This document shows, one piece after another, positions 58,893-64,000 of a stretch of 64,000 nucleotides of DNA. Under the pieces are notes generated by a model that was given only the letters and a program-made list of their open reading frames with translations, was not told the origin of the DNA and searched no databases. Source of the DNA: HR10 sp964615335. Lineage in GTDB: Bacteria > Acidobacteriota > Blastocatellia > HR10. Where the stretch lies: assembly GCA_964615335.1 (NCBI GenBank), contig CAZTMT010000009.1:62001-126000 (forward strand). The letters run 5' to 3'. Position numbers and translations under genes: made by a program. Within the stretch, counting starts at the first letter, position 1; every line of letters begins with the position of its first letter.

Positions 58893-59369
58893 ATGAGCGG
58901 GCATGCTGTAAGCCGGGGAGCACTGTGGAGTGTGATGCTTGCTCTCTCCTGTGTGTGGTCTTCGCCCCTTGGCATGGAAGTTCCCCGTGTGACCGTTCGC
59001 GGACATCTTGTGTGTGCGAGCCCGACCGTTGAGCGCGACGGAGCGTGTCCACGGGGGCGCGTGGGGATTCGAACGGCCGAAGGTCGAATGTACCTTTTCC
59101 TTCCCGAAGATCCGGCAGCGGCGCTTCTGGCGGATTCGTCCCTTCGGTCTCATGAGCTTCAGATCGTCGCCCTCCGGCATGGGGAGGAGAAGCTCCAGAG
59201 TGTTCGCGTGCGCATCATTCGGGGCGGGCGGCTGTATGACATCAGCTACGTGTGCGATGTCTGCCACATCAGAACTCCGGTGCCGGGGCTTTGTCCCTGT
59301 TGTCAGAAGGAACTTGTGCGGGAAGAGACTCCGGCAGAGGCCGGAGAACAGAAGGAGGCCAGACGATGA
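58893..59369 (+). CDS. Secreted cysteine-rich protein preceding the molybdoenzyme
   Basis: 158 aa. A signal peptide (ALWSVMLALSCVWSSPLG) is followed by a beta-rich domain (VTVRGHLVCASPTVERDGACPRG, VGIRTAEGRMYLFLPEDPA) and a C-terminal CxxC-x11-CxxC (CDVCHIRTPVPGLCPCC), best read as a zinc or iron site. CDVCH also fits a c-type haem motif, but the paired second CxxC makes a rubredoxin or zinc knuckle more likely. ATG 58893 follows GGGGAGGTGAGCCGA. Its stop overlaps the next start by 4 bases. Confidence 0.7.
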   Translation: MSGHAVSRGALWSVMLALSCVWSSPLGMEVPRVTVRGHLVCASPTVERDGACPRGRVGIRTAEGRMYLFLPEDPAAALLADSSLRSHELQIVALRHGEEKLQSVRVRIIRGGRLYDISYVCDVCHIRTPVPGLCPCCQKELVREETPAEAGEQKEARR

Positions 59370-59980
59370 AGAGAGAGACACTGGAGCGAGGACATCTCTC
59401 GCGACGCGATTTTTTAAAAGTCTCGGGGATCACGCTCACCGTCCCGCTGGTTGTGGGACCTCGCGTGCTACGCGTCGCCGGGGCGGAGGTGAAAGTCTTC
59501 GGTCCGGGGAAGGTGCCGATGACGTTCACCATTAACGGGAAGACGTATCACGCGGAGCTGGAGCCGCGCGTGACTTTGCTCGATGCTCTTCGGAATGTCT
59601 TCGATCTGACCGGCGCCAAACGCGTATGCGATCGCGGGACCTGCGGAGCCTGCACGGTATTGCTCGGGGGAAAACCGGTCTACGCCTGCTCGGTACTCGC
59701 GATCGAAGCGCAGGGGAAAGCGATCACGACCGTCGAGGGGCTTGTGCAGCAAGGGCAGTTGCATCCCATTCAGCAGGCGTTCATCGAGAACGATGCCTTG
59801 CAGTGCGGCTTTTGCACGCCGGGATTTGTCGTCGCCTGTAAGGCGCTGCTGGATCGCCATCCGAATCCGACCCCGGAGGACATCGTGGCGGGATTGGGAG
59901 GGAATCTGTGCCGGTGCGGGACGTATGTGGGAATTCGGGCGGCCCTTGCTCAGGCCGCGCGGATGCACAGAGGAGGATGA
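59366..59980 (+). CDS. Tat-exported [2Fe-2S] subunit of a xanthine-dehydrogenase-family enzyme
   Basis: 204 aa. A twin-arginine signal is present: HLSRRDFLKVSGITLTVPLVVG. The N-terminal plant-type cluster is CDRGTCGACTVLLGGKPVYAC and the C-terminal cluster CGFCTPGF with CRCGTY, both complete. It passes electrons between the molybdenum and FAD subunits. Start 59366 overlaps the preceding stop. The Tat signal means the whole complex is probably exported, as in PaoABC-type periplasmic aldehyde oxidases. First of three subunits. Confidence 0.93.
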   Translation: MKRETLERGHLSRRDFLKVSGITLTVPLVVGPRVLRVAGAEVKVFGPGKVPMTFTINGKTYHAELEPRVTLLDALRNVFDLTGAKRVCDRGTCGACTVLLGGKPVYACSVLAIEAQGKAITTVEGLVQQGQLHPIQQAFIENDALQCGFCTPGFVVACKALLDRHPNPTPEDIVAGLGGNLCRCGTYVGIRAALAQAARMHRGG

Positions 59981-59983
59981 CCT

Positions 59984-62155
59984 ATGGCTGAACGCGATCC
60001 TGTGAACATGGCCGAATACAAGTGGCCGGAGCCGGAGAAGCGGCGCCTGATCGGGCGACGCATCTCGCGGGTGGATGGACCGGATAAGGTGACCGGACGA
60101 GCCAAGTACACTTACGATGTGAATCGTCCTGGGATGCTTCAGGGCAAGATCCTGCGCTGTCCGCACGCGCATGCGCGGATCACGCGCCTGGATACCAGTG
60201 CGGCCGAGAAGATGCCGGGTGTTCTGGCCGTCCTGCCGCTCAAGAAAGTGGGCGATGAGATCCTCTGGGCGGGGGATGAAGTCGTCGCCGTCGCCGCTGT
60301 GGATGAGCCGACCGCCGAGGACGCTCTTCGCGCCATCGTCGTCGAGTACGAGAAGCTTCCGCACTATGTTCTGGACACAGATCCCCGGGCGGCCGGAGAT
60401 CGCGCGCGTCCGACGGCCGAGCAGGTCGAGGGAGATCCCGATGCCGCTTTTCGCGAGGCCGAGGTCGTCGTCGAAGGCGTTTACGGGATGTCGCTCATCA
60501 CGCACTGCTGTTTGGAAGCGCATGGGGCGGTCGTCGAATGGGAGGGGGAGACTCAACTGCTCGTTCATGTCTCGACGCAAGCCGTTTCGGGGATCGCCGG
60601 GCAGATGGCTGGGCCTTTGGGCGTTCCGGCCGGCAATATCCGGGTGAAGCAGGAGCATATCGGCGGGGGATTCGGGAGCAAGTTCGGCCCCGATAGCTGG
60701 GGGATCGCCGCCGCGCGCCTCTCGAAGATGGCCGGGGGGCGTCCGGTGAAGATCATGCTCGAGCGCGATGCGGAGTTGATGGTCGCCGGAGCCCGCCCTT
60801 CGTATTATGGGCGCATCCGAGTGGGGGCGCGGCGCGACGGGACGGTGATCGCCTGGGAGTCGGAGACCTGGGGGACGGGAGGAATTCCTCCGACCGGAGC
60901 GCTTCCGCTCCCTTATGTCTTGCGCATCCCCAATCAAAGGAAGCGGCATATTGCCATTTTGACGAATATGGGGCCGGCGCGCGCCTGGCGCGCTCCGCTG
61001 CATCCGCAAGCGTGCTTGCTCACAATGGCGGCGCTGGATGATCTGGCGGCCGAGCTGAAGATGGATCCTCTGGATCTGCTTCTGAAGAACATTGAGCTGG
61101 CGGGCGAGCGCGCCGACATCTATCGCGAGGAGCTGCAAATCGCCGCCGAGCTAATGGAGTGGAAGAAGCGGTGGCATCCGCGCGGCGATCCCTCGCCCGG
61201 ACCCATCAAGCGCGGTCTTGGCGTTTCGATTCACACCTGGCCCGGGCGGGGTCATTCCTCTCAATGCGATTTGACCATTCACCCGGACGGATCGGTCGAA
61301 GTCAGACTCGGCTCGCAAGATCTGGGCACGGGGACGCGCACGGCCATCGCCATCGTCGTCGCCGATACGCTGGGAATTCCGCTTGAGGCCGTGCGGGTGC
61401 GCATCGGGGATAATCAGTATCCTCCTTCGGGAGGATCCGGCGGAAGCACGACGATCGGAGGCGTCAGTTCGGCGGCGCGACGAGCGGCGCTGGATGCCCT
61501 GGATCAGATGTTCGCGCGCGTCGCTCCGCTGCTGAATGCTTCAGCGGATCAGTTGGAAGCCTGGGAGGGGCGCATTCGCGTCAAAGGGGATCCGAGCCGC
61601 TCGATCGCCTGGGAGCAGGCCTGCGCGCGGCTGGGTGGCATGCCTCTCACCGTGCGCGGAGCTAATCCCGGACCGGGAGAGCTGACGACCGCAGGCGCCG
61701 CCGGCGTGCAAATGGCCGATGTCTCCGTGGACGTCGAGACGGGGATTGTGCGCGTCAACAAGATGGTCGCTGTTCAGGACTGCGGGCTGATCATCAATAT
61801 GAAGACGGCCGAGAGCCAGTGCTACGGAGCCATGATCATGGGGATCAGTTACGCGCTCTATGAGGAGAAGATCCTGGATCCGGTCACCGGACGCATGCTC
61901 AATCCGAACATGGAGTTTTACAAGCTGGCCGGGCTTGCCGACATCGGCGAGCTGGTCGTGCATATGATGACCGGTGAGAAGTACGATCGGCGAGGGGTGA
62001 TCGGGCTTGGAGAACCGCCGGTGATCTCTCCCGGGGCGGCGATCTCCAACGCCGTGGCCAATGCCCTGGGCGTGCGCGTGCCGTTTCTGCCGCTCACGCC
62101 CGAACGGGTGCTCGAAGCCCTGGCCAAGAAGGGAGGAAGCCATGCGCGCATTTGA
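59984..62155 (+). CDS. Molybdenum-binding large subunit, xanthine dehydrogenase / aldehyde oxidase family
   Basis: 723 aa, the aldehyde-oxidoreductase large-subunit fold. RRLIGRRISRVDGPDKVTGRAKYTYDV begins the molybdopterin part; GGGFGSKFGPDSWGIAAARL and the late GLGEPPVISPGAAISNAVANAL contain the catalytic glutamate (GLGE). There is no AYRCSFR motif, so it is not a form-I CO dehydrogenase. It has no signal of its own, so export by piggyback on the Tat subunit is inferred. ATG 59984 lies 3 bases after the small-subunit stop, with GGAGGATGACCT. Substrate (an aldehyde or aromatic) is unknown. Confidence 0.93.
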   Translation: MAERDPVNMAEYKWPEPEKRRLIGRRISRVDGPDKVTGRAKYTYDVNRPGMLQGKILRCPHAHARITRLDTSAAEKMPGVLAVLPLKKVGDEILWAGDEVVAVAAVDEPTAEDALRAIVVEYEKLPHYVLDTDPRAAGDRARPTAEQVEGDPDAAFREAEVVVEGVYGMSLITHCCLEAHGAVVEWEGETQLLVHVSTQAVSGIAGQMAGPLGVPAGNIRVKQEHIGGGFGSKFGPDSWGIAAARLSKMAGGRPVKIMLERDAELMVAGARPSYYGRIRVGARRDGTVIAWESETWGTGGIPPTGALPLPYVLRIPNQRKRHIAILTNMGPARAWRAPLHPQACLLTMAALDDLAAELKMDPLDLLLKNIELAGERADIYREELQIAAELMEWKKRWHPRGDPSPGPIKRGLGVSIHTWPGRGHSSQCDLTIHPDGSVEVRLGSQDLGTGTRTAIAIVVADTLGIPLEAVRVRIGDNQYPPSGGSGGSTTIGGVSSAARRAALDALDQMFARVAPLLNASADQLEAWEGRIRVKGDPSRSIAWEQACARLGGMPLTVRGANPGPGELTTAGAAGVQMADVSVDVETGIVRVNKMVAVQDCGLIINMKTAESQCYGAMIMGISYALYEEKILDPVTGRMLNPNMEFYKLAGLADIGELVVHMMTGEKYDRRGVIGLGEPPVISPGAAISNAVANALGVRVPFLPLTPERVLEALAKKGGSHARI

Positions 62156-63140
62156 ATACGTCAGTCCGACGACAAAAGAGCAAGCCGTGGCGCTTCTGGC
62201 CGACAGATGGGGGGAGACGGAAGTGCTGGCCGGCGGCACCGATCTTCTGGCGCTCATGAAGGATGGCATCGTGCGCCCTCGGCGGCTGGTCAACATCAAG
62301 GAGATCCCGGAGCTGCGAGGGATTCGCTTCACGACGCGTGAGGGGTTGCGCATCGGCGCGACAGTCACGCTCGAGGAGTTGCTCGAGCATCCCGATGTCG
62401 CGCGCTCATATCCGGCACTGGTGCAGGCGGCGCGCGGCGTCACGAGCCCACAGATCCGGAACATGGGGACCGTGGGCGGAGATCTCTGTCAGCGCCCGCG
62501 CTGCTGGTATTTCCGCGCCGGATTCGGCCTGTTGGCGCGCGATGAGGCCGGACGCTCGCTCGTTCTGGAAGGCGACAATCGCTATCACGCGATCCTGGGC
62601 AATGACGGGCCGGCGTATTTCGTGAATCCTTCCAGCCTGGCTCCGGCGCTCATCGCCTACGGCGCGCGCGTCCGCCTGTTCGGACCGCGCGGGATGCGCG
62701 AGGTTCCCCTGGAGAAGTTCTTCCGCATCCCGCAGACGGAGGCCGAACGCGAGTACGATTTACAGCCCAATGAGATCGTGACCGAGGTTCTCGTCCCTCC
62801 CCCTCCGGCCGGGATGAGAAGCGCAACCTACGAAGTGCGACAGCGCGAGGCACTCGACTGGCCGCTGGCGACAGCTTCCGTGGCCTTTGTCCTCAGCGGT
62901 GGACGTGTCCAATCGGCGCGCGTCGTGCTCGGGCATGTCGCCCCTATCCCCTGGCCCTCGCCCGAAGCTGAGCGCGCGCTTGTGGGCAAGGCCATAACGC
63001 CAGAAGTCGCTCAGGAAGCCGCCGATGCCGCTGTGCAGAAGGCGCGCAGCCTGGGGAAAAACGGGTACAAGATTCAGCTTGCGCGCGTCGCCGTCCGCCG
63101 GGCGATCACGCAGGCTGTATCAGAAGGAGCGCGAAGATGA
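62142..63140 (+). CDS. FAD-binding subunit of the molybdenum hydroxylase
   Basis: 332 aa. FAD contacts are typical: VLAGGTDLLALMKDG, SPQIRNMGTVGGDLCQ and LQPNEIVTEVLVPPP. CQRPRCWYFR resembles subunits that carry an extra [4Fe-4S] in PaoB and HcrB, but only two cysteines are present in that loop, so a cluster is doubtful. It overlaps the large-subunit end by 14 bases. ATG 62142 follows GGGAGGAAGCC. Order Fe-S, Mo, FAD differs from paoABC (Fe-S, FAD, Mo). Confidence 0.92.
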   Translation: MRAFEYVSPTTKEQAVALLADRWGETEVLAGGTDLLALMKDGIVRPRRLVNIKEIPELRGIRFTTREGLRIGATVTLEELLEHPDVARSYPALVQAARGVTSPQIRNMGTVGGDLCQRPRCWYFRAGFGLLARDEAGRSLVLEGDNRYHAILGNDGPAYFVNPSSLAPALIAYGARVRLFGPRGMREVPLEKFFRIPQTEAEREYDLQPNEIVTEVLVPPPPAGMRSATYEVRQREALDWPLATASVAFVLSGGRVQSARVVLGHVAPIPWPSPEAERALVGKAITPEVAQEAADAAVQKARSLGKNGYKIQLARVAVRRAITQAVSEGARR

Positions 63141-63355
63141 TTGACGCGGAGCGATTCGAAGCCCTCTACTGGACGCTATGCCCGCACCTGCGGTGGAAAA
63201 CGCAGTTCTATGCGGACGCAACAGAACCCCCCAACGATGGGTTCTTCTGGTGCACCTTCACGCAGACGTGCCTGGGCCCCGATGGCGCCCTCGTGGAGCC
63301 GGAGGCGTGTTCTTCTTCTGAGCGGGCTTGTTACGGGACGGGGCAGGTGCGGTAA
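63137..63355 (+). CDS. Small cysteine-rich protein following the molybdoenzyme
   Basis: 72 aa, cytoplasmic by sequence. It has five cysteines: C15, C39 and C45 (FFWCTFTQTCLGPDG), C58 and C65 (EACSSSERACYG). I recognise no family. The start overlaps the FAD-subunit stop by 4 bases (ATGA), so it is translated with the enzyme. It could be an accessory or ferredoxin-like protein. Confidence 0.55.
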   Translation: MIDAERFEALYWTLCPHLRWKTQFYADATEPPNDGFFWCTFTQTCLGPDGALVEPEACSSSERACYGTGQVR

Positions 63356-63441
63356 GATCAATGAGCAAGGCGAGAGCGGAAGCGCTCTCCCCGACAGGTC
63401 GGGGGAGCGACTCCGTCGAATCTCTGGAGGAGGTGAGGTCT

Positions 63442-64000
63442 ATGCGATACGTCTTCTGGGCTGCGATCGCGCTTGTCGCACTTTTGGGGCTTTCTGAAAG
63501 CGCGCGCGCGCAGCAGATTTTGGGCGACTACGTCGAAGCGCGAAATGCCGACGTCTACACCGGCCCCTGTTTCGCCAATGCGGAGGCGGGCCTTGTGGGG
63601 GACCAGGCTATTCTGGCCTGGCGCATCCACCGAGGGAGCTGGCAGGGAGTTCGCCTGGATGGATTGAGCGTCGTCAGCGTCGTGAAAGCGCGCGCGACAC
63701 TGGGAGACCCTCAAGGGAAGCCCTATCCGGCAAAAGCCCTGGTTGTTGTGGATGAGCGAGCAACCAAGGAGCAGCAGGATGCTTTGCTGCGCTTCGCTCA
63801 AGCCATGGCCGGTGAGTTGCTGGCGCACGTCGTACGGGTGGTTCCTGCCCCGATCCGATTTGATCTTCGGGATGAGGGCGAGCATGCGAGTCGCGCCCTT
63901 GTGAGAGCCGGCGAGCTGGCGCAGATCGAAACGCGCCCCGTGAGCGAGCAGGACCACATCTGTGGTAATGAGGAGGTCTTCTATCCCCCGCTCGCTCCCG
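63442..64000 (+). CDS. Secreted DUF1326 protein (3' end outside window)
   Basis: 186 aa are present without a stop. A signal peptide (YVFWAAIALVALLGLSESARAQQ) is followed by the DUF1326 core: LGDYVEARNADVYTGPCFANAEAGLVGDQAILAW, RLDGLSVVSVVKARATLGDP, VVDERATKEQQDALLRFAQAMAGELL. The last codons visible are ICGNEEVFYPPLAP. Function unknown. ATG 63442 follows GGAGGAGGTGAGGTCT. It is 86 bases after the 72-aa gene and is plausibly in the same transcript. Confidence 0.85.
   Translation, partial: MRYVFWAAIALVALLGLSESARAQQILGDYVEARNADVYTGPCFANAEAGLVGDQAILAWRIHRGSWQGVRLDGLSVVSVVKARATLGDPQGKPYPAKALVVVDERATKEQQDALLRFAQAMAGELLAHVVRVVPAPIRFDLRDEGEHASRALVRAGELAQIETRPVSEQDHICGNEEVFYPPLAP

Noticed and set aside
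58893..59369. CDVCH in the secreted protein as a c-type haem site
   Set aside because: A second CxxC eleven residues later makes a metal knuckle more likely; not excluded.
1..64000. CRISPR arrays, tRNA, rRNA, insertion sequences, integrases
   Set aside because: None seen by reading; short tRNA genes could be missed without a covariance-model search.

Overview
The window looks like a stretch of Acidobacteriota chromosome. This is an inference from gene content: two adjacent von Willebrand proteins of the type common in Acidobacteria, bacillithiol genes (bshA, bshB1), futalosine-route menaquinone genes (mqnE, a UbiA-type prenyltransferase, a UbiX homologue), an HspR repressor beside dnaK, and high-GC coding with little spacer DNA. 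A fragment-based class assignment would be a guess, although the large protein quality-control set would suit a warm habitat. I see no rRNA, tRNA, CRISPR array, insertion sequence or prophage. About 57 genes are supported, with partial genes at both ends (dnaB on the left, a DUF1326 protein on the right).

Left part (1-11.2 kb): the dnaB end, two paralogous secreted VWFA proteins and a secreted DUF4139 protein. A minus-strand operon follows, encoding a COG3581-like protein, a double BadF/BadG-type activase and a COG3580 (DUF2229) protein. These three domains usually occur in one very large protein of unknown function. The operon starts just downstream of a TetR-family gene, and a perfect 30-bp palindrome lies between them.

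Proteostasis block (10.9-22.1 kb): hspR-infA runs leftward and rpoZ-dnaK-(acidic unknown)-cbpA-clpB-degP-(unknown)-ftsH runs rightward. The two groups diverge from a control region with two HAIR-like HspR sites, each placed in the same way over a sigma70-type promoter. infA appears to start at an ATT codon behind a near-perfect ribosome binding site.

Middle (22-48.9 kb): housekeeping genes. They include a MEMO-AMMECR1 fusion, a bacterial eRF1-like protein with a zinc ribbon, bshB1, cutA, an HU/IHF gene, a HIT protein, TPR and PEGA proteins, tlpA/yacG, an orphan response regulator, an M24 peptidase, bshA-nth, the menaquinone genes, an M3-like peptidase with aroB, a STAS/anti-sigma pair, aroA-aroK, a glycosyltransferase, a DUF255 protein, a sugar-kinase-like protein and hutI.

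Right part (49-64 kb): a secreted seven-repeat FG-GAP propeller, an approximately 0.6-kb non-coding mosaic of direct and inverted repeats, and a minus-strand operon that looks like a compact lipoprotein-sorting (Lol-like) route: LolB-like lipoprotein, FtsX/MacB-type permease, LolD-type ATPase, an 85-aa membrane protein and a LolA-like carrier. A second DegP-type protease diverges from it. The window ends with a peptidoglycan-binding protein, a site-2 protease, and a Tat-exported three-subunit molybdenum hydroxylase followed by a small cysteine-rich protein and a DUF1326 protein.
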